Shown piece by piece: positions 32,740 to 40,250 of a stretch of DNA of 64,000 nt. The stretch covers positions 992,001 through 1,056,000 of the forward strand of contig OZ244871.1 of NCBI GenBank assembly GCA_965221105.1, in the 5' to 3' direction. The stretch's first letter is position 1. Every line of letters begins with the position of its first letter. Below the pieces are notes generated by a model that saw only the letters and a program-made list of their open reading frames with translations, had not been told where the DNA came from and did not search any database. The DNA is from GM7GCV1 sp965221105. GTDB taxonomy: Bacteria > Pseudomonadota > Gammaproteobacteria > Pseudomonadales > GM7GCV1. A program made the translations under genes and the position numbers.

Positions 32740-35451
32740 ATGAAGCGCATGTTGATAAATGCCACCCAACCCGAGGAAATTCGGGTCGGTCTGGTTGATG
32801 GTCAGAAACTCTATGATCTGGATATAGAAGCTCGAGGCAAGGAACAAAAACTCGCAAACATCTATAAGGGCAAAATTACGCGTGTCGAACCCAGCCTGGA
32901 GGCCGCCTTTGTCGAATACGGGATGGAAAAGCACGGCTTTCTGCCAATGAAGGAAATTTCTTCGGAATACTTCGATGGACACAAGAGCAAAGGCGGACGA
33001 CCGCGAATAAACGAAGTGCTCAAGGAAGGCGCAGAGGTGATTGTTCAGGTTGAAAAAGAAGAACGTGGCAACAAAGGAGCCGCTCTCACAACCTTTATCA
33101 GCCTTGCCGGTCGCTACATGGTGCTGATGCCTAATAATCCCGCGGGTGGCGGAATCTCCCGCCGCATTGATGGTGATGCTCGCACCGAACTCAAGCAGGC
33201 AATGAAGGACCTGGAAGTACCCAAGGGAATGAGCGTGATCGTGCGCACCGCCGGTGTAGGTCGGGACTCCGAAGAGTTACAGTGGGATTTGGATTATCTG
33301 CTGCAACTATGGAACTCAATCACTGCAGAGAGCACGGCTTCGAGTGCACCCCACTTCCTGTTTCAGGAAAGCAACGTCATAGTGCGTGCCATACGCGACT
33401 ATTTACGCCCCAATATTGGCGAAGTCATTGTCGATGGGTGGGAGGCCTACCAACTCGCCAGCGCATTCATCGATCGGGTGATGCCCGGCTACAAGAGCAG
33501 GGTCAAGTTCTACGAGGACGACCTTCCCCTGTTTAACCGATACCAGATCGAGAACCAGATCGAGACCGCATTTGAGCGAGAAGTCAACCTGCCCTCTGGT
33601 GGATCCATTGTGATCGACATGACCGAAGCTCTGGTATCAATCGACATCAACTCGGCGCGCGCAACCAAGGGGGGTGACATTGAAGAAACCGCGTTGCGCA
33701 CGAATCTGGAAGCCGCCGATGAAATCGGGCGGCAGCTCCGCATACGTGATCTGGGCGGACTGGTAGTGATCGATTTCATCGACATGACCCCGGCGAGAAA
33801 CCGCAAGGCAGTCGAAGACCGCATGCTGAAGGCGCTCTCTATAGACCGTGCCCGCGTTCAGATCAGCCGTATCTCCAGATTTGGTCTGCTGGAAATGTCA
33901 CGCCAACGCCTGCGTCCTTCACTTGAAGAAACCATCTTCGAACCCTGCCCACGCTGCTCTGGTCAGGGCACCATCCGGGGCATTCGTTCACTCGGCCTCT
34001 CCATCCTGCGATTGGTGGAGGAAGAGGCCCAAAAGGAATTCACCAAGGAAGTTCACGCCTTTGTACCAAACGACGTTTCGGCATTTCTGCTCAATGAGAA
34101 ACGAGCAGCAATTTATGAACTTGAAGAGCGCCACTCCAGCGTTCGTATACTGATTATCCCCCGTTTGGAGCTGGATACGCCGCACTACTCAATAAACCGC
34201 GTACGTCTCCAGGATGGCGAAGAAGTCGTCTCCAGCTATCGCATGCAGAGCGCCTATGCCGATCAAGTCTCTGCCGCCGAAGAGATTCTGGCGTCACCAA
34301 TCGAGGCGGCACCCAAAGCTGCTGTCCAGATGACTGCACCGAGCCAGCCGGCACCTGAAACCAGGAAACCCAAAGAGCAGGCAGGCACGCGTGATACCGG
34401 CACGAAGCCTCGGGCATCGAAAAGTGCTCGCAAAAAAGCTCCCCAGGCCAAGAAATCCATGCTGGCACGCATAACCCACGCTCTGAAGGCGCTGATCGGG
34501 GGCGACGATCAGGACACAGAGACACGAGCCCAATCCAACGCCAGGAAGGGTGGTGGACAACAGTCCCGCAACCAGAGCCGCAATGCCAGAAACAGGCGAC
34601 GCTCCGGGCAGCGAAATGAAACGGGGCAAACTGAGCAAACCAGCGATAGATTGAGAAGCAATGCCCAAGCCCAGGCAGAGTCTCAAAAAGAGGCTCGTGG
34701 TGGATCAACAGGAGCGTCTCGTAATGGTTCGTCCAGAAAACCGCGACGATCCCGAAACCGGGAAGATGCCAGACAGGGCCGCCAGGGGGCCAACACCCGG
34801 CAGCGAGAGCCACAAAGCCCGGTCCCCGGTGAATCCAAAGAGGCGAAACGGAGGCCACAAAATTCTCAAAACCGACCGCAACGCCAACGACAGCGCGGCA
34901 AGGTGCTAAATGTCCCTGAGGCACAGGTGCCCACAACGGCACGGCAGGTCGATGATGCCGTGCTGACCCAAGTTCAGGAAGGAGTCGCTGAGAACACCGC
35001 CAGCATTGAACACTATGCCACTGCCAGGATGCCCGCTGAAGGGACCGGAATGCAGCACAGGCAAATACCCGAGGCTTTTGCTCAGGAGATTGATGTGGCA
35101 GAAGTCGAGACGGCAGCGGCGCACGGAGACAGCCTGGATACTGCATTTCATGAACCCGCTGACCCCGAGTCAGAAAAGGTTGCATCAGTTGATCAGATTC
35201 CCGCTGAAGAAGACAGACATGAACCCATGCTCGAAACTTCGGCAAGTCCACTGCCTTTTTCCCGTCCGGTAAATGACCCGAGGGACGCTCCAAGATCGGT
35301 TCATGCAGACATAGCGACGCTCTCGGTCGATCCCGGATTTTCACCAGCTCTTGATACCGCCATACCCTGCGATGTTATGACCCAGCAGCGCGATATTCCC
35401 AGGCCGGCAAATGATCCGCGCCGACCCCGGGAGGCTGATCACACCATCTAG
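32740..35451 (+). CDS. rne: Ribonuclease E
   Basis: RNase E is the membrane-associated endonuclease that starts most mRNA decay and matures rRNA and tRNA. The 903-residue protein begins MKRMLINATQPEEIRVGLVD. It has the S1 domain (ANIYKGKITRVEPSLEAAFV, then HGFLPMKEI), a 5' sensor region, and the DNase-I-like catalytic segment with GGSIVIDMTEALVSIDINSA and RDLGGLVVIDFIDM, whose Asp residues bind Mg. The zinc-link CPRCSGQGTIRG is near residue 410. From about residue 515 on the C-terminal half is disordered, rich in Arg, Gln, Asn, Lys and Ser, the usual RNA-binding and degradosome scaffold. Two short repeats of a PRPxNDPRxxxR-type motif (FSRPVNDPRDAPRS; IPRPANDPRRPREA) occur near the end and could be partner-binding linear motifs. 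It faces away from rluC. Confidence 0.97.
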   Translation: MKRMLINATQPEEIRVGLVDGQKLYDLDIEARGKEQKLANIYKGKITRVEPSLEAAFVEYGMEKHGFLPMKEISSEYFDGHKSKGGRPRINEVLKEGAEVIVQVEKEERGNKGAALTTFISLAGRYMVLMPNNPAGGGISRRIDGDARTELKQAMKDLEVPKGMSVIVRTAGVGRDSEELQWDLDYLLQLWNSITAESTASSAPHFLFQESNVIVRAIRDYLRPNIGEVIVDGWEAYQLASAFIDRVMPGYKSRVKFYEDDLPLFNRYQIENQIETAFEREVNLPSGGSIVIDMTEALVSIDINSARATKGGDIEETALRTNLEAADEIGRQLRIRDLGGLVVIDFIDMTPARNRKAVEDRMLKALSIDRARVQISRISRFGLLEMSRQRLRPSLEETIFEPCPRCSGQGTIRGIRSLGLSILRLVEEEAQKEFTKEVHAFVPNDVSAFLLNEKRAAIYELEERHSSVRILIIPRLELDTPHYSINRVRLQDGEEVVSSYRMQSAYADQVSAAEEILASPIEAAPKAAVQMTAPSQPAPETRKPKEQAGTRDTGTKPRASKSARKKAPQAKKSMLARITHALKALIGGDDQDTETRAQSNARKGGGQQSRNQSRNARNRRRSGQRNETGQTEQTSDRLRSNAQAQAESQKEARGGSTGASRNGSSRKPRRSRNREDARQGRQGANTRQREPQSPVPGESKEAKRRPQNSQNRPQRQRQRGKVLNVPEAQVPTTARQVDDAVLTQVQEGVAENTASIEHYATARMPAEGTGMQHRQIPEAFAQEIDVAEVETAAAHGDSLDTAFHEPADPESEKVASVDQIPAEEDRHEPMLETSASPLPFSRPVNDPRDAPRSVHADIATLSVDPGFSPALDTAIPCDVMTQQRDIPRPANDPRRPREADHTI

Positions 35452-35462
35452 TCAAGTGGTCA

Positions 35463-35494
35463 ACAGGCAAACAGGCAAACAGGCAAACAGGCAA
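35463..35494. repeat. Four tandem copies of an 8-mer between rne and tRNA-Ser
   Basis: ACAGGCAA is repeated four times without mismatch, starting 11 bases after the rne stop. No palindrome or spacer structure, so not a CRISPR. Function unknown. Confidence 0.9.
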
Positions 35495-35508
35495 CTGACA
35501 ATAATCAC

Positions 35509-35536
35509 TTGTCGGGCCATTTCGCATGGCTATAAT
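35509..35536 (+). promoter_or_regulatory. Promoter of tRNA-Ser
   Basis: TTGTCG at 35509-35514 and consensus TATAAT at 35531-35536, spacer 16, ending 13 bases before the tRNA gene. A G+C-rich discriminator is not obvious. Confidence 0.75.
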
Positions 35537-35549
35537 TGCCGACTTCTTC

Positions 35550-35637
35550 GGAGGGGTGGCTGAGTGGTCGAAAGCACCGGTCTTGAAAACCGGCGTATCG
35601 AGAGGTACCCAGGGTTCGAATCCCTGCCCCTCCGCCA
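35550..35637 (+). tRNA. tRNA-Ser (UGA)
   Basis: A complete type II tRNA with encoded CCA. The acceptor stem GGAGGGG pairs with CCCCTCC. The D arm is GGCTGAGTGGTCGAAAGC. The anticodon stem CCGGT/ACCGG encloses CTTGAAA with anticodon TGA. A long variable arm is CGTATCGAGAGGTACC, and the T arm is CAGGG TTCGAAT CCCTG. It has its own promoter and terminator. A broken integrase follows, so it marks an integration hotspot. Confidence 0.98.
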
Positions 35638-35693
35638 GTTCGATGTCCAAGGACGTCCAAAGACGTCCTGTTCAATCCCGTAAATATCCTATA

Positions 35694-35720
35694 AAGCCCT
35701 GTTTCTCAGGGCTTTTTTTA
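35694..35720 (+). terminator. Rho-independent terminator after tRNA-Ser
   Basis: AAGCCCTG, loop TTTCT, CAGGGCTT then T-run. The 3' arm also begins the left direct repeat of the accessory island. Confidence 0.85.
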
Positions 35721-35772
35721 TCCTGTACAGTCCGAGAAGGTTTTGTACAAGCCAGACTCCGGTGAGGGTAAA
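35708..35772 (+). repeat. Left flanking direct repeat of the tRNA-Ser island
   Basis: This 65-base segment starts AGGGCTTTTTTTA and ends AAGCCAGACTCCGGTGAG plus a few bases. It matches 38381-38444 at about 57 positions with one gap, in the same orientation. It lies 70 bases past tRNA-Ser and just before the integrase remnant, as an attachment-site region would. Confidence 0.75.
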
Positions 35773-35825
35773 AATCTGCAATTCCCCATGTATCTGCTAT
35801 TGTTACCCTCATTGGAGGGACATTC

Positions 35826-36225
35826 ATGCTCACAGAGTTACAGGTCAGAAAAGCCCGGCCAGGCTCGTCTCCCTGCAAGCTGACAGATGCGGGGAAACTG
35901 CACGTCAAGGTCTAACCGAACGATTCCAAACCCTGGCAGGGTGCGCTACCGGTATAACGGCACACAGAAAACCGCCTCACTGGGTAAGTACCCTGATGTC
36001 ACCCTTGCCCAGGCCCGGCAACACCGCGATGCTATTCGCCGGAGCTTGGCACAGGGGACCGACCCGGTCGCCGCCAAACGGGCCGAGAAACACCAGCAGT
36101 TGCTGGCGGCAGAACACACCTTTGAAGCGGTCGCCCGGGAATGGCTGGCCTGGTGGGAACCGACGAGAAGCGCACGTCATGTGGCCTATGTGACCCGACA
36201 CCCAGAAGGGTTCGCGCGCATCCGG
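35826..36225 (+). pseudogene. Broken tyrosine integrase, DUF4102-type N-terminus
   Basis: Starting at the ATG at 35826 the plus strand reads MLTELQVRKARPGSSPCKLT, then DAGKLHVKV and a stop. After a frameshift it continues PNDSKPW and, in the next frame, RVRYRYNGTQKTASLGKYPD and VTLAQARQHRDAIRRSLAQG. This is the arm-binding domain of P4-type integrases, followed by the start of the core-binding domain (HTFEAVAREWLAWWEPTRS). The sequence then stops matching near 36220, where IS66-like sequence begins. The catalytic domain with its Arg and Tyr residues is gone. Position next to tRNA-Ser fits the family's use of tRNA genes as targets. Confidence 0.88.
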
Positions 36226-36234
36226 GCTGCCGAG

Positions 36235-36583
36235 CTCCCAGACGGAGCCCGACGAGACCGCCCGCGGGCGCATCGCCAAGTCCGATGCCGAGAACCTCCA
36301 CGAGGCGCTGACCCAGTCCGACACCGAGGTGCTGCGCACCGCCGCGACCCCGACACCCCGTTCACCAACACCCGCGCCGAGCGCGATATCCGCATGGCCA
36401 AGGTCAAACACACAGTCTCCGGCTGCTTCCGAACCCTCCGCCACGCCCAAGCCCACTGCCGAATCTCCAGCTCTCTCCAGTCCATGGCCCGCCAGGGCTC
36501 CAATCCGCTGACTGCCATCCACATCGCCCTCAACGGCACCGCCGCCACGATGATCAAGAAGGAGAAGGGGGGCGAGTAGTTAC
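36235..36583 (+). mobile_element. IS66-family transposase 3' remnant with terminal end (copy A)
   Basis: The 3' part of an IS66 TnpC gene, in two frames. The first reads TARGRIAKSDAENLHEALTQ followed by SDTEVLR. After a frameshift it becomes DTPFTNTRAERDIRMAKVKH and TVSGCFRTLRHAQAHCRI, the DDE-domain end of TnpC with its conserved NxxAERDIR motif. It finishes with IHIALNGTAATMIKKEKGGE and a stop. The last bases AAGGGGGGCGAGTAGTTAC (to 36583) recur, with small changes, at three other places in the window and look like the element's terminal inverted repeat. The 5' part is missing. The element joins directly onto the truncated integrase, so an IS-linked deletion probably removed both. Confidence 0.85.
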
Positions 36584-36624
36584 GAATTTTGTTCAGAAGC
36601 CATTTGTTTAGGGACACAACCGAT

Positions 36625-37122
36625 CTAGATTTGTAATCCTTCCGCGCGAAGAAAATCATTGAACTGAATTGATACTACACCAATGTCCCTACATATGTTA
36701 GGGGTGCGCTTCTTTTTGGGTGACTCATTAATCTCTACTTCCATGTTTATTAGAGGGAGGCGCAGAGTCTGTGCAAGTGCGATGATTGAAATATCATTCA
36801 TGCCCACCGTTCCTTTTCGATCATTGTTATTTTCTGAGATGAACCCAGAGAACTGCTGCTGCAGACCATTTGTATTCTGCACATAGTCTTGCCATTCCCA
36901 ATTACCACCTATTTCGAGCAGCAGTTCCTGCCTGTGCGCTTTTATGAAAGCACCTAATGAACCATCCATAACGACCATTTCATCGAAAATTTCTTTTGTA
37001 ATAGCTATACGCCCCGAAGCAAGGATGTCCTTGATAGGCTTCCACAGCGAAGGGTATAAATCCTCGGGAGTGCGCTGAAGAGGTTCAGATACGCCACTGG
37101 TATCAAGACAATACTGCTTCAT
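36625..37122 (-). CDS. DUF4411 PIN-like protein, probable toxin
   Basis: A 165-residue protein. The N-terminus MKQYCLDTSGVSEPLQRTPE resembles the first strand of PIN-like nucleases with an acidic residue. EDLYPSLWKPIKDILASGRI and ITKEIFDEM are typical of DUF4411. A second acidic site lies in GTVGMNDISIIALAQTLRLP near residue 110, and the end NICRDIGVVSIQFNDFLRAE is also family-like. DUF4411 proteins are usually encoded with an HTH/ImmA-IrrE partner, as here. The TAG stop of the partner is directly followed by this ATG. RNase-type toxicity is inferred from the fold. It lies 40 bases from the IS66 end. Confidence 0.83.
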   Translation of the reverse strand: MKQYCLDTSGVSEPLQRTPEDLYPSLWKPIKDILASGRIAITKEIFDEMVVMDGSLGAFIKAHRQELLLEIGGNWEWQDYVQNTNGLQQQFSGFISENNNDRKGTVGMNDISIIALAQTLRLPLINMEVEINESPKKKRTPNICRDIGVVSIQFNDFLRAEGLQI

Positions 37123-38319
37123 CTAGACTTTGAATTCGTCTCTTATAACGTTCAGGTGCTGCAGATTCTTAATACCTAGGTACTCGGCGGCATTGTGATT
37201 ACTGATTCGTCCTAACTTCCATGCTTCCAGTACCAAACCGGTGTATAGATCACCCACCTTATTCCTATATCTCCTTCCGTAGTAATTGGAGCGTCCGTAG
37301 GATTTGTATTCACCCTCCGCTTTCAGAAACTCCATTCGCTTTTTATCCCAATAGAATTTTGCGTGAACTATACCCAACCGCACAAGGCGAACGAGAGCTG
37401 CATGGGCACTCACTCGAAAAGCTGTGGCCACCTCAGATAGCTCTTCATCAGAGATCTCTGGAAGTGTGATATGTGGCCAATGTCTTAGAGCCAAAACAGC
37501 CTTGCGAGGCATTAGAAAAGCACCAGCGAAGTTATCACACCAGTTCTCAACGTCTTGGACTTTGCTCTCTCCTTGTGTAGCGAATGGGCCGATTATGCCG
37601 CTTTCGCCTATCATGATATGTGCAAGTTCATGTGCCAAAGTGAAAGCTTGAGCTCCAGGATACTCTTGGCTGTATACGATTATCGGCAGTGGAACCTGCG
37701 CAAGGCAGATTCCTCTAGCCGAGTAGTTTTTCAGAGCCCCAGCCTTTGCAACGAGTACGCCAATAGATTCGATTCGATTCCGAACCAGATCGGGCAACCT
37801 ATACCCTTGACTTGCAGACAGCCCTATCTGTTCTTCGAGCTTAAAACCAGTTGCTTCTCGGGCTAGAGCCGCAGAATATTCAGGATCAGACTTGATTGAC
37901 TTGAATAATTCTTCGGGGAAGACCGGCGGCTCTTCGCTAAGCTCTTCATACAAATCTAATGCATTGACTCTAAGCGATTTGGCCCATCTTTGAATATCCT
38001 GAAAGTACCGGTCTTCAGTAGGGTGGGGCGCACCATGATACAGTCGAAAATCAGGCACTAAATTAGGACGAGTTACCTCCGGAGGGCTTGGAAGAAAGAA
38101 CTCTAAGAATGGCCGCTGATAGAGCTCGGCTAATCTACGGGCTTGAGTAACTGTTGGCTCGTACTCTCCATTCTGGGCTTCCCAATCCAGGATTTCAGCT
38201 GGAGACTTTTTTATTCGGGCTGCGGCTTCTTCAACAGAAGTACCGCGCCAGTCTCGCGCCCAGCGCAGCATAAGAGGATTGAACCCTACAGTGTTGGGAT
38301 TATTAGCTCTTTTGGGCAT
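37123..38319 (-). CDS. HTH plus ImmA/IrrE-type metallopeptidase, probable antitoxin/regulator
   Basis: A 398-residue protein. Residues 10-70 are an XRE-type helix-turn-helix (LRWARDWRGTSVEEAAARIK, ILDWEAQNGEYEPTVTQARR). A middle domain follows (RYFQDIQRWAKSLRVNALDL). The ImmA/IrrE zinc-peptidase core is near residue 230, with the HExxH motif in TLAHELAHIMIGESG and the third-ligand region NWCDNFAGAFLMP. A C-terminal alpha-helical part ends KNLQHLNVIRDEFKV. It precedes the DUF4411 gene on the same strand with no gap, so the two form an operon. By analogy with ImmA and with HTH-DUF955 antitoxins it should repress the operon and neutralise the partner; proteolysis of a regulator on damage is another possibility. 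Its promoter region abuts the right direct repeat. Confidence 0.9.
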   Translation of the reverse strand: MPKRANNPNTVGFNPLMLRWARDWRGTSVEEAAARIKKSPAEILDWEAQNGEYEPTVTQARRLAELYQRPFLEFFLPSPPEVTRPNLVPDFRLYHGAPHPTEDRYFQDIQRWAKSLRVNALDLYEELSEEPPVFPEELFKSIKSDPEYSAALAREATGFKLEEQIGLSASQGYRLPDLVRNRIESIGVLVAKAGALKNYSARGICLAQVPLPIIVYSQEYPGAQAFTLAHELAHIMIGESGIIGPFATQGESKVQDVENWCDNFAGAFLMPRKAVLALRHWPHITLPEISDEELSEVATAFRVSAHAALVRLVRLGIVHAKFYWDKKRMEFLKAEGEYKSYGRSNYYGRRYRNKVGDLYTGLVLEAWKLGRISNHNAAEYLGIKNLQHLNVIRDEFKV

Positions 38320-38380
38320 ACAAATATATTACCCGATGACCGAAACCAATCAATGGACAGTTACCAACAATCAGACTATA

Positions 38381-38444
38381 AGGGCTTTTTTATAATGTAC
38401 CGTCCGATAAGGTTTTGTAAAAGCCAGACTCCGGTGAGCATAAA
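38381..38444 (+). repeat. Right flanking direct repeat of the tRNA-Ser island
   Basis: AGGGCTTTTTTATAATGTAC through GCCAGACTCCGGTGAGCATAAA matches the left repeat at 35708-35772 in the same orientation. Here the upstream arm of the tRNA terminator is absent. Directly past it begins the truncated P450 gene, so it marks the outer edge of inserted DNA. Confidence 0.75.
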
Positions 38445-38449
38445 GGCAG

Positions 38450-38802
38450 CGATCAAAGTGCGCGTGCTCGGTAATGGACTCAATTTCACCGACGCGATCC
38501 TTGGCCTGGCGCACGCTTCGCTAACTTACGATAGTGACGATGATCCGGAGAATCCATGTCGACCGGGATCATCTTGGGTAAATCGTGCCGCTCAAGTGAA
38601 TTGTTTCTGCAGACGAATATGTATCAAAATCCTGGGCGACAGCTTTTACATCCGCATAGCGTGTCACCGCCCACATCCGCCATGTTTGTCCGAGTGCGCG
38701 ACAGGACAGCAGGCGCGCATCTCGTCGTACATTAGATGCCAGTCCTGCATGTGTTCTTCGTTAAACAGGTCGATTACTCGGATGCTCACGTGTTATATCC
38801 GG
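38450..38802 (-). pseudogene. Cytochrome P450, N-terminal remnant
   Basis: Directly after the ferredoxin stop, the minus strand reads from a GTG near 38802: SIRVIDLFNEEHMQDWHLMY, DEMRACCPVAHSDKHGG. After a frameshift it reads MWAVTRYADVKAVAQDFDTY and SSAETIHLSG. After a second frameshift it reads PKMIPVDMDSPDHRHYRKL. This is the N-terminal quarter of a bacterial class I P450 (CPVAxSDxHGGxWxVTRYxDV, then DPPxHxxYR). The I-helix, ExxR and heme-Cys loop are absent. The match ends at the island's right repeat. Gene order ferredoxin then P450 is that of bacterial hydroxylase operons. Confidence 0.82.
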
Positions 38803-38807
38803 CGCGG

Positions 38808-39128
38808 TCAATGTTGGGATTTCGGGGTCGTAACCCGCAATCCGTCGAATGCCTCTGTAATGACCATTTGGCACGCCAGCCGGGAGTTGTGTTGCACGTC
38901 CTCGGCCAACTCCAGGATGTATTCTTCCTGATCGCCACGGCCGCCCACTACGGGAAGAAATGATTCTTGAACAAACACATGGCAGGTTGCACAGGCACAG
39001 GAACCGCCACAGTCGGCGTCTATTCCCGGAATTCCATTGTTGACGGCCACCTCCATCACTGAGGTGCCACACTCGCCTTCGACGGTGCGTTCGACGCCTT
39101 CATGGTCGGTGAAGTGCAGGATCGGCAC
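38808..39128 (-). CDS. [2Fe-2S] ferredoxin of the adrenodoxin/putidaredoxin type
   Basis: A 106-residue ferredoxin. I place the start at the GTG at 39128 because GGAGG precedes it by five bases; the frame is open to a TTG at 39140. The cluster ligands are in DADCGGSCACATCHVFV (C-x5-C-x2-C) and the fourth Cys in RLACQMVI. The C-terminus TPKSQH is slightly shorter than in putidaredoxin. It would pass electrons from a flavoprotein reductase to a P450. The P450 next to it is broken, whereas an intact reductase of the right type is encoded at 57833-59041. Confidence 0.9.
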   Translation of the reverse strand: MPILHFTDHEGVERTVEGECGTSVMEVAVNNGIPGIDADCGGSCACATCHVFVQESFLPVVGGRGDQEEYILELAEDVQHNSRLACQMVITEAFDGLRVTTPKSQH

Positions 39129-39158
39129 AGGTACCTCCAATTATATAATTCTTTAAAT

Positions 39159-39180
39159 TTACACTTTCAAAATAGTGTAA
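39159..39180. promoter_or_regulatory. Inverted repeat upstream of the ferredoxin gene (possible TetR-type operator)
   Basis: TTACACT and AGTGTAA form a perfect seven-base inverted repeat with an eight-base spacer in AT-rich DNA, 31 bases before the ferredoxin start. The size and symmetry suit a dimeric TetR-family repressor. A TetR fragment occurs at 57341. Confidence 0.5.
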
Positions 39181-39237
39181 TATTTTGGCATACATGTTAC
39201 CAGTACTGTACTCAGGGACATCCCACGCTCATTTCGG

Positions 39238-40079
39238 TTGATGTGTATTGACACCCGGTGTCCTGCCATGGCATTCGCGCGCACGGCCGATGGCACGCGC
39301 ATTCGCGGTGCGAACCGCACCGGCGATAGTCACCACGAGACTGTGGCGTTCGTCGACCATGCCTCCGGTGCGCCCTTCGCACTCCTGAACGTAGATGACG
39401 AAGGCGGTGCGTCTGTGACTCGTGAGCTTATTTCCAGATTTCAGGCGAAAGGCGCAGGCATCCGGCAATCCTGCGGATGCACCGAGTGCTGTGGCGGGGC
39501 GACAATGCCACCGCTTGAGGAGGCGACCCGCAATCCCAATTCCTGTGGGAAGACCATGCTCGGACTGAGCTTGAAGGTCTGTGACGACGAGGGTACCCCC
39601 TGCCCTCCCAACACGCCTGGCGAAATCTGTTTCTCTGGGTCCCAGATGATGAGTGGATATTGGAATAACGCCAAGAAAACGGACGAGGCATTCGATGGTG
39701 GTTGGTACCTGACGGGTGATACAGGTTTCGTCAATGATGATGGCAGCGTCATTGCGGTTGACCGTAAGAAGAACATGATTATCACCGGGGCGTAAATGTT
39801 TACCCTGCGGAATTAGAAAAAGCCCTCTCGGTAAAGCCATTCATTTGCGAAGCGGCCGTGTTCGGTGTACAAAGTCAGGAATGGAGTGAGGAAGTCGTCG
39901 CTATCGTCGCCTCTACGGAGCCTTTCGAGGAAGCAACCCTGGTTGTTGCCCTTCACGAGGAACGTGGTCGCTATAAAGCACCCAAACGGATTCGCTGTGC
40001 ACAAACTCCGCTACCACACACTGCAACTGGCAAAATTGATCGCCTCGAGCTATCCGCCATATTTGAACAACTGACTTAG
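39238..40079 (+). pseudogene. AMP-forming acyl-CoA synthetase, truncated and frameshifted
   Basis: The 3' half of an acyl-CoA ligase. Family blocks are LISRFQAKGAGIRQSCGCTE with a poor YGxTE motif, PNSCGKTMLGLSLKVCDDEG, NTPGEICFSGSQMMSGYWNN, GWYLTGDTGFVNDDGSVIAV and DRKKNMIITGA, where a frameshift near 39790 gives a stop. In the next frame VNVYPAELEKALSVKPFICE, AAVFGVQSQEWSEEVVAIVA and the Lys motif HTATGKIDRLELS follow to 40079. The first 60 codons (MAFARTADGTRIRGANRTGD) are not ligase sequence and resemble the start of an alpha/beta hydrolase, so two genes were joined by a deletion. It is nonfunctional as written. Confidence 0.85.
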
Positions 40080-40250
40080 CACCCGGTTCCTCATGCGACA
40101 GCATAGTCTGGAGGCTGGAGCGAGACCCTCACTTCACACTCATAGGGTGAACGCTGTATCTGGACAGTGGCCGCAGATCATGGCAATGACCCCTGAACAG
40201 GCACGGACTGGCCTTATAATTCGCGTCCAACCTGCACATAGGACCGGAGG

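Noticed and set aside
34154..35344. 396-codon open frame on minus
   Set aside because: Opposite strand of the low-complexity RNase E tail; composition effect only.
35463..35494. Possible CRISPR array
   Set aside because: Units are 8 bases with no spacers.
35550..35637. Second copy of the tRNA 3' end as attR
   Set aside because: I looked past 38.3 kb for a repeat of the T-arm and acceptor sequence and found none; the direct repeats at the island lie outside the tRNA gene.
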